Shown here in pieces: positions 19,436-28,220 of a DNA stretch of 64,000 bases; within the stretch, counting starts at the first letter, position 1; each line of letters starts with the position of its first letter. This DNA comes from Duganella sp. BJB480. Its GTDB lineage: Bacteria > Pseudomonadota > Gammaproteobacteria > Burkholderiales > Burkholderiaceae_D. The notes under the pieces are model-generated. The model saw only the letters and a program-made list of their open reading frames with translations. It was not told the origin of the DNA and made no database searches. The stretch spans positions 55,666 to 119,665 of the forward strand of contig QVIN01000015.1 of the NCBI GenBank assembly GCA_003416985.1. Reading direction: 5' to 3'. Position numbers and translations under genes: made by a program.

Positions 19436-20929
19436 TTATGCGAAGCCGGGAACCGGCGCGCAGCCGGTGGCTTCCAGCTCGCCGCACAGCCAGCTGTTGA
19501 CCGCGTCCAGCGCCGGCTGGGCGAAGCCGTAGGTCATCAGCGACGGCGACTGGATGTCCAGCGCCTGGTACGGATTCCACAGCGCCAGGTGCAGGTCCGG
19601 CTTCCACGTCGCGCGCGCGTGCTCGCCGTAGCGCAGGCGCGAGGTCGAGGCCAGGATGGTGAAGCGGCCGTCCTGCGGCAGCGCGTTCCAGTCGAAGGTG
19701 TCGGCGTCGGCGAAGGTGGTCAGTTCGACGTCGTACAGGCGGCGCAGCGAGGCCGCCACGCCCTCGGCCGGCACGCCGGCCTCGGACACGCCGTCGCTGA
19801 CCACGTCCTGGCGCACCACCAAGCGCACCTTCGCGCCCGGTGCCGGACGCACCGGCGCGCGGTGGGCGGTCAGGCTGCGGCGCCAGCCCTCGGCCATCAG
19901 TTCGCGGTCCGCCGCGTCCTCCTTGTAGGAGCGCGGCTTGCACGGATAGGCCAGCGCCAGCGCGGACAGGCGCGCCAGGCGCTGCTCGATCTCCGCCATC
20001 GGCACTTCGTTCGAGGCGATGGCGGCGGCGATGGCGTCCAGCGTTTCGTTCTGCGTTTCGGTGGTGCCGAGCGCCATCACCATGTCGGCGCCGGCGGCCA
20101 GCGCGCGCACGGCGGCGTTGCCCACGCCGTAGCGGCCGGCGATGGCGTGCATGTCCATGCCGTCGGTGATGACGATGCCCTTGTACTGCCACTCGTCGCG
20201 CAGAAGGCCGGTGAGGATGCGGCGCGACATGGTGGCCGGATAGTCAGGGTCCAGCGTCGGATAGACGATGTGCGCGGTCATCATCGCCGGCGCCGCGCCG
20301 GAGGCGATGCGGAACGGCGCCAGCTCCATGCGGTCCAGTTCCTCGACCGGCTTGTTCACGGTCGGCAGGTCGCGGTGCGAATCGACGTTGGTGTCGCCGT
20401 GGCCGGGGAAGTGCTTGACGCAGCAGGCCACGCCTTCCGCGTGGCTGCCGGCCATCCACGCCATCGCCAGCTCGGCGGCGCGTAGCGGCTCGGCGCCGAA
20501 GGAGCGCTCGGCGATCACCGGGTTGTGCGGGTTGTTGTTCAGGTCCAGCACCGGCGCGAAGTTCCAGTTGAAGCCCAGCGCCTTGACCGCGCGCGCCACG
20601 GCGGCGCCGGTGCGGCGGGCCAGGTCGGTGTCGTCGGCGGCGCCCAGGCCCATGGCGGCCGGCGGCGCCGGCACCCAGGTCGAGCGCACCACGGCGCCGC
20701 CTTCCTGGTCGATGGCGATCAGCGATTCGGGGCCCATCACGGCGCGCAGGTCGGCGGTCAGCTTGGCCAGCTGTTCGGAGTCGGTCATGTTCCCGCGGAA
20801 CAGGCAGACGGCGCGGATGCCGTTGGCCCGGATGAAGTCCGCGGTGGCGGCATCGAGCACGGTGCCGGGGAAGCGGATCATGATCAGTTGTCCGGCGAGT
20901 TTTCTGAGGTCGTTTTGGGTTGGGGTCAT
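19436..20929 (-). CDS. Glycoside hydrolase family 3 beta-N-acetylhexosaminidase
   Basis: This 497-residue protein has no signal peptide and so acts in the cytoplasm. The NagZ-type motif KHFPGHGDT lies at residues 172-180 with DSH just after it, giving the Asp-His acid/base loop of this subfamily. The nucleophile is D256 in ITDGMDM. A C-terminal extension of about 150 residues goes beyond NagZ. It should release GlcNAc from imported chitobiose or muropeptides for NagK and NagA. Its ATG overlaps the stop of the upstream permease (ATGA). Confidence 0.9.
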   Translation of the reverse strand: MTPTQNDLRKLAGQLIMIRFPGTVLDAATADFIRANGIRAVCLFRGNMTDSEQLAKLTADLRAVMGPESLIAIDQEGGAVVRSTWVPAPPAAMGLGAADDTDLARRTGAAVARAVKALGFNWNFAPVLDLNNNPHNPVIAERSFGAEPLRAAELAMAWMAGSHAEGVACCVKHFPGHGDTNVDSHRDLPTVNKPVEELDRMELAPFRIASGAAPAMMTAHIVYPTLDPDYPATMSRRILTGLLRDEWQYKGIVITDGMDMHAIAGRYGVGNAAVRALAAGADMVMALGTTETQNETLDAIAAAIASNEVPMAEIEQRLARLSALALAYPCKPRSYKEDAADRELMAEGWRRSLTAHRAPVRPAPGAKVRLVVRQDVVSDGVSEAGVPAEGVAASLRRLYDVELTTFADADTFDWNALPQDGRFTILASTSRLRYGEHARATWKPDLHLALWNPYQALDIQSPSLMTYGFAQPALDAVNSWLCGELEATGCAPVPGFA

Positions 20930-21732
20930 TTCACAGCTCCGTCCATGCCACGCATGAAGAATCGTTGGGTAAATAGGAAGGCTGCCAGCGTGGGCAGGAT
21001 GGTCAAGATGGTGCCGGCGGCGATCACGCGCGTGCTGCTGCCGAAGGTGCCGCGCAAATACAGCACGCCCACCGACAGCGGGAATTCGTCCGGCTTGCTC
21101 ATCACGATGGATGGCCAAATGTATTCGTTCCAGGCCTCGACCGCCGTCAGGATGCCGACCGTGGCCAGCCACGGGGCGATCAGCGGCAGCATGATCCTGC
21201 TGAAGATGGTCCACTCGGAGGCGCCGTCGACGCGGGCGGCGTCGATCAGGTCCTGCGGCACCTCCTCGAAGGCCTGCTTGAGCAGCAGGATGGCGACCGC
21301 CGTCACCACGTTGGGCAGGATCACGCCGGTGTAGGTGTCGACCAGGCTCAGTTTCGTCACCGTGATGAAGTTGACCAGGAAGTTCACTTCCGACGGCAGC
21401 ACCAGCGTGGCGAGGATCAGGCCGAACACCAGCTTGCGGCCCTTGAAGCGCATGCGCGCCAGCGGGTAGGCGGCGGCGGAGCACAGCGCCAGCTTCCAGA
21501 ACACGGTGCCGGCGGCGATGAGGACCGAGTTGCGGAAGAAGGACCAGATCGGGATCGCCTTGAACACTTCGATGAAGTTCTCGAACGACGGCTGCTGCGG
21601 CCAGAAGGTCGGCGGGAAGGCGAAGATGTTCCCCTCGGTGGAGATGGCCGTCACTAGCGTCCACCAGAACGGGAACACGCAGACGACCGCGATGGCGCAC
21701 AGCAGCAGGTAGTGGGCGGCGGTCTTCATCAT
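20926..21732 (-). CDS. Carbohydrate ABC transporter permease, MalG type
   Basis: This 268-residue inner-membrane protein has six hydrophobic segments and the EAA loop EEVPQDLIDAARVDGASEWTIF. It starts MMKTAAHYLLLCAIAVVCVF. The frame is open far upstream through the neighbour, but the ATG at 21732 overlaps the stop of the first permease as ATGA; the next ATG at 21729 is an alternative. With the permease upstream and the binding protein it forms a CUT1-type importer for GlcNAc or chito-oligosaccharides. Confidence 0.92.
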   Translation of the reverse strand: MMKTAAHYLLLCAIAVVCVFPFWWTLVTAISTEGNIFAFPPTFWPQQPSFENFIEVFKAIPIWSFFRNSVLIAAGTVFWKLALCSAAAYPLARMRFKGRKLVFGLILATLVLPSEVNFLVNFITVTKLSLVDTYTGVILPNVVTAVAILLLKQAFEEVPQDLIDAARVDGASEWTIFSRIMLPLIAPWLATVGILTAVEAWNEYIWPSIVMSKPDEFPLSVGVLYLRGTFGSSTRVIAAGTILTILPTLAAFLFTQRFFMRGMDGAVK

Positions 21733-22661
21733 CGGTGCTTGGGTTTTATGTAGCGCAGGCAGAGCAGGGCGATGCCGATGCAGAAGATGGACATGACGAA
21801 GCTGGCAGCCAATGCGCGCGGCAGCTTGAGGTGCTTGAGGCCCTGGTCGTAGGCGTAGTACAAGCCGGTGAAGGTGGAGTTCATCGGACCGCCCTGGGTC
21901 AGCACGTCCACTTCCTGGTAGGCCTTGAGCGCGGCCAGCACCGACAGGATGGAGCAGACCATGATGGTGGGGCGCAGCATCGGTACGGTGATTTGCCAGA
22001 AACGCTGCCAGCGGTTGGCGCCGTCGAGGATGGCCGCTTCCTGCATGTCGGCGGGGACGGCCTGCAGCGCGGCCAGGTACATCACCATGTACCAGCCAAG
22101 GCCGCGCCACAGTGTGACGAACATGATGGCGAACAGCGCCAGGCTGTCGTTGGAGAGCCAGCCGACCGGCGCGCCGACCAGCCGCATCGTCATCAGCACG
22201 TAATTGAGCGCGCCCTGTTCGTGGAACATGAAGCCCCACATGATGCCGACCACCGAGACCGTGGTCACCACCGGCACGTAGAAGGCGGCGCGGAAGTAGC
22301 GGATGCCGGTCAGCTGGTTGTTGACCAGCACCGCCAGGCCCAGCGCGCCGATCTGCACGAAGGGCACCATCAGCAGGAAGACCAGCGAGTTTTTCAGGCC
22401 GGTGACGAACATCTCGTTGTCGAAGATGTAGCGGAAGTTGTCCAGGCCGACCCAGTGCGTTTCGCGTATCAGGCTGTAGTCGGTGAAGGCCAGGAAGGAG
22501 CCGAAGGCCACCGGCCAGAAGGAGAACACGGCCAGCAGCGCCAGCGCGGGGGCGAGGAACAGCCAGGCGGTGAGGTTCGCGCGGCGCGCGGACGCGGGCT
22601 TGGCGGCGGGCGTCGTGGCGAGCGCGTTGGCCTGGGCCGGGGCGGGGTGGGCGTCGCGCAT
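21729..22661 (-). CDS. Carbohydrate ABC transporter permease, MalF type
   Basis: This 310-residue membrane protein has an N-terminal cytoplasmic tail rich in Ala/Pro and six membrane spans. Its EAA loop is ALQAVPADMQEAAILDGANR, and KAYQEVDVLTQGGPM is characteristic of CUT1 permeases. It starts one base after the end of the binding-protein gene and overlaps the next permease. Confidence 0.92.
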   Translation of the reverse strand: MRDAHPAPAQANALATTPAAKPASARRANLTAWLFLAPALALLAVFSFWPVAFGSFLAFTDYSLIRETHWVGLDNFRYIFDNEMFVTGLKNSLVFLLMVPFVQIGALGLAVLVNNQLTGIRYFRAAFYVPVVTTVSVVGIMWGFMFHEQGALNYVLMTMRLVGAPVGWLSNDSLALFAIMFVTLWRGLGWYMVMYLAALQAVPADMQEAAILDGANRWQRFWQITVPMLRPTIMVCSILSVLAALKAYQEVDVLTQGGPMNSTFTGLYYAYDQGLKHLKLPRALAASFVMSIFCIGIALLCLRYIKPKHR

Positions 22662-22662
22662 G

Positions 22663-23928
22663 TCAGTGGCTCCGCTGCGCGGCGAGTTTCTTGTTCCAGA
22701 TCGCCACCGCCTGGTCCAGCGCCTGCTTCACGTCCTGCTTGCCGGTGACGCCGGCTTCGACGGCCTTCACCAGGTAGCGGCGCAGTTCATCGTAGTCGGT
22801 GATGCCGGCCACGTACAGCGTGTGCGAGTGCGGCATCGACACGGCGCCCGCCGATACGGCCTTCTCGGCCGCGCCGGCGCCTGGCGGCACAGTAGTGAAG
22901 AAGGGATCATTGGCCGCCTGCGCCATCGCCGGGTACACGCTGGCCTGCTTGGCGAAGGCCAGCTGGTTGGCGTCGTTGGTGAGATAACGGGCGAACTTGC
23001 CGACCGCCGGCAGCAGTTTGGCGTCGACGTTCTTCGGCACGGCGAAGTGGATCAACCAGCCGCCGTCGGCGATGCCGGTGGGGCCGAGCGGCGCGGGGGC
23101 GACGTCGGTGATGGCGTAGATGTCTTTGGCGTCGGTCTCGATGCGCTTGACGGCCGTCGGTGGCGCCAGCAGCATGCCGAGGCGGCTGCCCTTGTAGGCG
23201 TCAATCGCGGCGGGGAAGTTATCCTCGGCGAACAGCGCGTCCTTCAGCAGGCCGCCGGCCTTGTAGGTCTCGGCCAGCTTGGCGATTAGCGCGATGTGGG
23301 CGGGCGAGTTGAACACAGCCTTGCCGTCGCGGATCACGGGCAGGCCTTGCTGCATCATCAGGCCGTCGATCTTGGACAGCGCGGGACACAGGCCGGCCTT
23401 GCCGGTGCGGGCGGCGATCTGGCGTGCGAACAGCAGTTGCTCGTCCAGGTCGCGCGGCGCGTGGGGGATGCCGGCGGCCTTGAAGATTTGCGTGTTGTAG
23501 GCGATGACGGCGACGTTGCTGTACATCGGGAAGCCGTAGGTCTTGCCGCCGAAGCGCAGGTCCTCCAGCGTGCTGGGAAGGTAGCGCGGGCGGGCGTCGC
23601 CGAGCAGCGCGTCGACCGGCGCGAGCAGGCCGTCGCGGGCGAATTCGTCGGCCCAGGGCACGTTCAGGTTGACCAGCGCGGGCGGGGTGCCGGCGACGAT
23701 GCGCGTCACCAGCTTGGTCTGGATCACGTCCCACGGGAAGTCGACCCACTCCACTTTCACGCCCGGATTGCCGGCTTCGTAGTTTTTCACCAGCGTCTCA
23801 AAGTAGGGAGTGAACTTGGGCTTCATGCTGAAGGTCCAGAATTCGATTTTCTCGGGCGCCGCCGCGAGGGCGGCGCCGCCCAGCAAGGCCTGCACCATCA
23901 ATGCCGTCAGCAATATGCGATTCTTCAT
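22663..23928 (-). CDS. Extracellular sugar-binding protein of the ABC importer
   Basis: This 421-residue family 1 solute-binding protein has a signal peptide (TALMVQALLGGAALAAA) and the mature start EKIEFWTFSMKPKF. WVDFPWDVIQTKLVTRIVAG and YGFPMYSNVAVIAYNTQIF are hallmark blocks of CUT1 binding proteins. No lipobox cysteine is seen, so it is periplasmic and soluble. Its position between the deaminase and the permeases points to an amino-sugar ligand, most likely GlcNAc or chitobiose. Confidence 0.9.
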   Translation of the reverse strand: MKNRILLTALMVQALLGGAALAAAPEKIEFWTFSMKPKFTPYFETLVKNYEAGNPGVKVEWVDFPWDVIQTKLVTRIVAGTPPALVNLNVPWADEFARDGLLAPVDALLGDARPRYLPSTLEDLRFGGKTYGFPMYSNVAVIAYNTQIFKAAGIPHAPRDLDEQLLFARQIAARTGKAGLCPALSKIDGLMMQQGLPVIRDGKAVFNSPAHIALIAKLAETYKAGGLLKDALFAEDNFPAAIDAYKGSRLGMLLAPPTAVKRIETDAKDIYAITDVAPAPLGPTGIADGGWLIHFAVPKNVDAKLLPAVGKFARYLTNDANQLAFAKQASVYPAMAQAANDPFFTTVPPGAGAAEKAVSAGAVSMPHSHTLYVAGITDYDELRRYLVKAVEAGVTGKQDVKQALDQAVAIWNKKLAAQRSH

Positions 23929-23943
23929 TGATGGTGCCGCTGC

Positions 23944-24966
23944 TTAGTTGGTCTTGGTGACTTTGCTCAGGTGGCGCGGCGCGTCCGGGTCCATGCCGCG
24001 CGCGGCCGACAGCTGGGCCGCCATCACGTAGAAGGCCTGGATCGCCACGATCGGGTCCAGGTCCGGCGTGGCGGCGACCGGCAACGTCAGGTCGCGTTCG
24101 GCCACGTCGGCCGGCGCGGCCAGCAGCACGCGCGCGCCACGGCCGCGCATCTCGGACGCCAGCTGCAGCAGGCTCGTCTGCGTCGGGCCACGGGTGGCGA
24201 AGATCACCAGCGGGTAGCCTTCCTCGATCAGCGCCATCGGGCCGTGCTTGATCTCCGCGCCGCTGAAGGCTTCCGCCTGCAGCGCCGAGGTCTCCTTGAA
24301 CTTCAGCGACGCCTCCAGCGCCACCGGGAAGCTGATGCCGCGTCCCACCACCATGATGTTGCGGGCCGGCGCCAGCACTTCGATGGCCGAGGTCCAGTCC
24401 TCCTTGGTGGCCGCGCGCAGCGAATCGGGCAGGGCCTCCAGGCCGGCCAGCAGCTCCGGATCGTTCTGCCACGCGGCCACCAGGCGCGCGCCGGCCACCA
24501 TGCTGGTGATGAAGCTCTTGGTGGCGGCCACGCTCTGCTCTTTGCCGGCGCGCAGCGGGATCGCCCATTCGGCGGCATGCGCCAGCGGCGAGTCGATGTC
24601 GTTGACCAGCGCGATGGTGGTGGCGCCGCCGTCGCGGAAGTACTTGATCGGCTCGACCACGTCAGGGCTCTGGCCCGACTGCGAGATCGAGATCGCCAAG
24701 GTGTCGCGGGTGATCAGCGGCGACTTGTTCAGGGTGACCAGCGACATCGGCAGCGACGCCACCACGCGGCCCAGGCGCGCCATGATCAGGTAGGCCGCGT
24801 AGGCGCAGGCGTGGTCCGAGCTGCCGCGCGCGATGGTCAGCGCGGTCGAGAAGGACGTGCTCCTCAATTTGCGGCCCAGCTCCGCGTAACGGTCTCCATC
24901 GCTGGCCAGCTGCAGGGCTACGCAATCAGCGGCGGACAGGGCTTCTTTCAACATCATTGAGGTCAC
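23944..24966 (-). CDS. nagB-II: SIS-domain glucosamine-6-phosphate deaminase (NagB-II type)
   Basis: This 340-residue protein has two SIS domains and no glutaminase domain, like the isomerase half of GlmS. ARGSSDHACAYAAYLI and SISQSGQSPDVVEPI form the first sugar-phosphate site, and GRGISFPVALEASLKFKETS with EIKHGPMALIEEG forms the second. In GlcNAc clusters lacking classical NagB, this protein converts GlcN-6-P to fructose-6-P and ammonia. It overlaps the end of nagA by four bases. Deaminase rather than amidotransferase activity follows from the missing glutaminase part and the context. Confidence 0.9.
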   Translation of the reverse strand: MTSMMLKEALSAADCVALQLASDGDRYAELGRKLRSTSFSTALTIARGSSDHACAYAAYLIMARLGRVVASLPMSLVTLNKSPLITRDTLAISISQSGQSPDVVEPIKYFRDGGATTIALVNDIDSPLAHAAEWAIPLRAGKEQSVAATKSFITSMVAGARLVAAWQNDPELLAGLEALPDSLRAATKEDWTSAIEVLAPARNIMVVGRGISFPVALEASLKFKETSALQAEAFSGAEIKHGPMALIEEGYPLVIFATRGPTQTSLLQLASEMRGRGARVLLAAPADVAERDLTLPVAATPDLDPIVAIQAFYVMAAQLSAARGMDPDAPRHLSKVTKTN

Positions 24967-26060
24967 AACAATTCTCCTTCGATATAGACGGCTTTGAGAT
25001 TCAGGTCACGGTCGAGCACCACGAAGTCGGCGTAGGCGCCGGGGGCCAGGCGGCCCCGCTCTTGCAGGCCGAGATAATCGGCCGCATACGTTGAGACCCG
25101 TGCCGAGGCATCCGCCAGATCGAGGCCGAGTCCGACCAGGTTGCGCAGCGCCTGGTCCATGGTGAGGGTGCTGCCGGCCAGCGTGCCGTCGGGCAGGCGC
25201 ACGCCGCCCATGCACTTCATGACGGTGTGGCGGCCCAGCATGTACTCGCCGTCCGGCATGCCGGTGGCGGCGGTCGAATCGGTCACGCAGTACAGCTGCG
25301 GGATGCAGCGCAGCGCGGTGCGGATGGCGCCGGGGTGCACGTGCAGCAGGTCGGGAATGAATTCGGCGTACTGCGCGTGGGCCAGCGCGGCGCCGACCAT
25401 GCCGGGCTCGCGGTGGTGCAGGCCGGTCATGGCGTTGAACAGGTGGGTGAAGCCGTGCGCGCCGTGCGCCAGCGCGGCCACGCCGTCCTCGTAGCTGCCG
25501 AGGGTGTGGCCGATCTGCACGCGCATGCCGGCGTCGGACAGTTCGCGCACCAGTTCCAGGTGGCCGCCGATTTCCGGCGCCACGGTGATCAGTTTGATCG
25601 GTGCGATCGCCTCCAGGCGCTCGACGTCGGCCAGCTTGGCGGTGCGCGCGAACGGCGGCTGCGCCCCCAGCTTGCCGGAGTTGATGAACGGTCCTTCCAG
25701 ATGCACGCCCAGCACGCGCGCCTCGCCCTTGCCGCGTTGGGCGGCGGCCTTGCCGATGCCCTGCAGCGCGAGGTCGATGTCCTCCGGCGGCGCGGTCATC
25801 GTGGTGGCCAGCATGCTGGTGGTGCCGTGCTTCGCGTGGATGGCGGCGATGGTGCGGACCGCGTCGCCGCCCTCCATCACGTCCTTGCCGCCGCCGCCGT
25901 GCACGTGCAGGTCGATAAAGCCAGGCAGGATATAGGCTTCTTCGTTTTTCGACGGGTCGGTGCTGCTGCCGTGGATGGCGGCGATGCGGTCGCTGAAGGT
26001 GATCTCGCCGCGGACCCAGCCCGCCGACGTCAGGATATTGCCTTGGATTGCACTGCTCAT
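24963..26060 (-). CDS. nagA: N-acetylglucosamine-6-phosphate deacetylase
   Basis: This 365-residue amidohydrolase has metal and catalytic motifs DLHVHGGGG, VHLEGPFI, GHTLGSYEDG, THLFNAMTGLHHREPG and CVTDSTAATGMPDG (catalytic Asp). It removes the acetyl group from GlcNAc-6-P in the cytoplasm. Length and motifs are normal. It overlaps the regulator upstream and the deaminase downstream by four bases each, showing tight translational coupling. Confidence 0.95.
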   Translation of the reverse strand: MSSAIQGNILTSAGWVRGEITFSDRIAAIHGSSTDPSKNEEAYILPGFIDLHVHGGGGKDVMEGGDAVRTIAAIHAKHGTTSMLATTMTAPPEDIDLALQGIGKAAAQRGKGEARVLGVHLEGPFINSGKLGAQPPFARTAKLADVERLEAIAPIKLITVAPEIGGHLELVRELSDAGMRVQIGHTLGSYEDGVAALAHGAHGFTHLFNAMTGLHHREPGMVGAALAHAQYAEFIPDLLHVHPGAIRTALRCIPQLYCVTDSTAATGMPDGEYMLGRHTVMKCMGGVRLPDGTLAGSTLTMDQALRNLVGLGLDLADASARVSTYAADYLGLQERGRLAPGAYADFVVLDRDLNLKAVYIEGELL

Positions 26061-26791
26061 CTGCGCGACTCCGCTACGAATTCATAATAATCACTGCGGC
26101 AATACGAGTGGGTCAGTTCCACCGCCGCGCCGTTGTCGAGATAACTGACGCGGGTGATGTGCAGCATGGCGGCACCCGCGGGGATATTGGCCAGGCGCGC
26201 CTGCTCGGCGCTGGCGTTGACGGCGCGGATGTGCTGCAGCGCGCGCATCGGGATGGTGCCGTTGGCTTCCAAATAGCCGTACAGCGAATCGGTGACGCTG
26301 TGCGGGTTCGGCATGTATTGCGCCGGGATGGTGGTGGTCTCGATCGCCATCACCACGTCGTCGGCGGTGCGCAGGCGCTTCAGGCGCGCCACCGGCATGT
26401 TGGGCGACAGGCCGAGCGAGAGCAGCTCCACCGGCGAGGCGATGCCGATGTCGCGCTGCAGCCAGCGCGAGCCGGCCGTGAAGCCGCGCTCGCGCAGCTC
26501 TTCGGAAAAGCTGGTCAGGCGCGACAAGGGCTGCTCCAGCTTGGGCGTGATGTAGGTGCCGGAGCCGCGCTTGCGGGTCAGCATGCCGCGCTCGCACAGC
26601 ATGTCGATCGCCTTGCGGGCGGTCACGCGCGAGATGTGCAGCATGTCCGACAGCACGCGCTCGGACGGCAGGGCCTCGTTGGCGCGCCAGTCGCCGGCGG
26701 CGATCCCGTCGGACAGCTTGTTGGCAAGCTGCATGTAGAGCGGGGTGTCGCTGTCGGCATCGGGCTGGAAATCGCTCAACTGGGCTAGCAC
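26057..26791 (-). CDS. GntR/UTRA family regulator of GlcNAc utilisation
   Basis: This 244-residue regulator has a winged helix (PLYMQLANKLSDGI, SERVLSDMLHISRVTARKAI, RKRGSGTYITPKLEQPLSRL) and a UTRA effector domain ending THSYCRSDYYEFVAESRR. It is related to the NagQ/NagR regulators that respond to GlcNAc-6-P or GlcN-6-P. It sits second in the nag operon, so it is probably autoregulated through the TGGTATT direct repeat at 27740. A paralogue is encoded at 13763. Confidence 0.9.
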   Translation of the reverse strand: MLAQLSDFQPDADSDTPLYMQLANKLSDGIAAGDWRANEALPSERVLSDMLHISRVTARKAIDMLCERGMLTRKRGSGTYITPKLEQPLSRLTSFSEELRERGFTAGSRWLQRDIGIASPVELLSLGLSPNMPVARLKRLRTADDVVMAIETTTIPAQYMPNPHSVTDSLYGYLEANGTIPMRALQHIRAVNASAEQARLANIPAGAAMLHITRVSYLDNGAAVELTHSYCRSDYYEFVAESRR

Positions 26792-26795
26792 GGGC

Positions 26796-27665
26796 TTACT
26801 CCTTCAGGCGTTGTTGGATCAGCCGCAGCGCGCCTGCCGCGGAATCGCCCTGCGGCGTGACGATCCGCTTCAACATCGAGACCGGCAGGTAGGGGCGCAA
26901 CGGCGCCGCCAGTCCGCCGCACAGCGCGATCGGCAGCTGGCCGCCGGCGTCGAGCGCGTTGCCCATCAATTCCACCTGGCGTCCGGCCTCCTGCAGGATG
27001 GCGCGCGCGGTGTCGTTCGACTCGCCGTGCTGCAGCACGATGCGCGCCAGCTGCGCGTATTGCGTCTGCGTGGCCTTGGCCAGCCAGTTCTGCAGCGCGT
27101 CGCGGCCGCCGCCGCAGGCCTGCGCCAGGTCGGCGCTGAAGGCGTTGGCCGGCACGCGGCCGTCGAGCACCTGCTGCACGTGGTTGACGGCGCGCAGGCC
27201 GATCCAGGCGCCGCCGGCCTCGTCGCCGGCCGGGAAGCCCCAGCCGCCGACCTCGACGTGGACACCGTCCATGCGCTTGATCTCGCCGACGCTGCCGGTG
27301 CCCAGCGCGATGATGGCGCCGGGCTGGCCGCGGTGGGCGCCGAGCACGGTGGTATGGCCGTCGGTCTCCAGCGCCACGCGGGCGTAGCCGGGATTGGCCG
27401 CGACGAACTCGGCGGCCCAGGCGCGGTTGTGCACGCCGGCCAGGCCGAGGCCGATGGCGATGGTGTCCTTGGCCGGGAAGTCGATGCAGGCGGCGCGGAA
27501 GGCCATGCCGGCCGCGTCCTCGACCGAGGCCCAGGCGTTGGCGATGCCGTGTATCAGGCCGGACGGGCCGCTGACGCCTTCGGCCAGTTCCATGCCGTCG
27601 ATGCGCGCCAGGCGCACCCTGGTGCCGGTGCCGCCGCCGTCAACGCCGATTAAAAAGTCGATCAT
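26796..27665 (-). CDS. nagK: N-acetylglucosamine kinase, BadF/BcrA ATPase family
   Basis: This 289-residue protein starts MIDFLIGVDGGGTGTRVRLA, the ASKHA phosphate-binding loop of BadF/BadG-type sugar kinases. TDGHTTVLGAHRGQPGAIIALG and GGWGFPAGDEAGGAWIG are typical of GlcNAc kinases. It should phosphorylate GlcNAc before NagA acts, which fits an operon with ABC and MFS importers and no PTS. An in-frame upstream start at 27725 would lie inside the promoter, so 27665 is preferred. First gene of the cluster. Confidence 0.9.
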   Translation of the reverse strand: MIDFLIGVDGGGTGTRVRLARIDGMELAEGVSGPSGLIHGIANAWASVEDAAGMAFRAACIDFPAKDTIAIGLGLAGVHNRAWAAEFVAANPGYARVALETDGHTTVLGAHRGQPGAIIALGTGSVGEIKRMDGVHVEVGGWGFPAGDEAGGAWIGLRAVNHVQQVLDGRVPANAFSADLAQACGGGRDALQNWLAKATQTQYAQLARIVLQHGESNDTARAILQEAGRQVELMGNALDAGGQLPIALCGGLAAPLRPYLPVSMLKRIVTPQGDSAAGALRLIQQRLKE

Positions 27666-27708
27666 GATTATCCGAGAATGCTGTGCCGGGATGCCCCGTG
27701 TTGAGGGC

Positions 27709-27757
27709 ACTATATGGGCAGGCAAACCAGCTTGTCAACAGGTATTTAACTGGTATT
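27709..27757 (-). promoter_or_regulatory. Promoter and operator of the nag operon
   Basis: On the minus strand, TTGACA (27738-27733) and TATAGT (27714-27709) form a near-consensus promoter with an 18-base spacer. Right upstream, the plus strand reads AGGTATT-TAAC-TGGTATT at 27740-27757, the same 7-4-7 direct repeat seen at the TonB receptor and regulator/chitinase promoters. Control by the GntR/UTRA proteins is inferred. The remaining gap up to 27947 is AT-rich and without other clear sites. Confidence 0.7.
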
Positions 27758-27947
27758 AAAAAATATTGAAGTGGACTTGCGTTGTCGACTTGGAATGTAT
27801 TTGTAAGTACTTGTTTTAATTGGTAATTGCTGGTTTTTGCGGCAACTGGTCCGGTGTCGCATTTGCATGCCACTTTGGTCTGGTTTTGGTAGGGAAGGAG
27901 GCCGAGGGAGTACACTATGGCTTTAGTGCACTTTTGAAGGCAAGATG

Positions 27948-28214
27948 ATGAACGATTACTGGGACGACTGGCAGAAGGAAGCGTTGGCTGCCGGCGTGAA
28001 GGCGCCGCTGGCCAAGCTGGGGATGGAAGTGATGAAGGCCAACCGCAAGAACCGCTGGCCCAAGCACTTCATCGGGCGGATGGAGGACGGCCCGATGATG
28101 CTGGCGATGTGCCTGGAGGAGCCGGACGAGACGGAGCTGCTGTTCATCGAAAACCTGCATCCGTACGACGCCAAGCTGATCGCCGCCACCAAGAAGCGCC
28201 TCTGCTTCGATTAA
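27948..28214 (+). CDS. Small hypothetical protein
   Basis: I do not recognise the family. It is an 88-residue, acidic-to-neutral soluble protein starting MNDYWDDWQKEALAAGV, with a helix-rich first half and a short beta-like segment MMLAMCLEEPDETELLFIEN. An ATG one codon earlier (27945) is equally possible. It is read divergently from the nag operon, has normal high-GC codon use, and is followed by the 90-base palindrome. Confidence 0.65.
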   Translation: MNDYWDDWQKEALAAGVKAPLAKLGMEVMKANRKNRWPKHFIGRMEDGPMMLAMCLEEPDETELLFIENLHPYDAKLIAATKKRLCFD

Positions 28215-28220
28215 ACAACT

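Noticed and set aside
20930-21700. N-terminal extension of the GH3 gene
   Set aside because: The frame upstream of 20929 is the out-of-frame reading of the permease gene; the ATGA overlap marks the true start.
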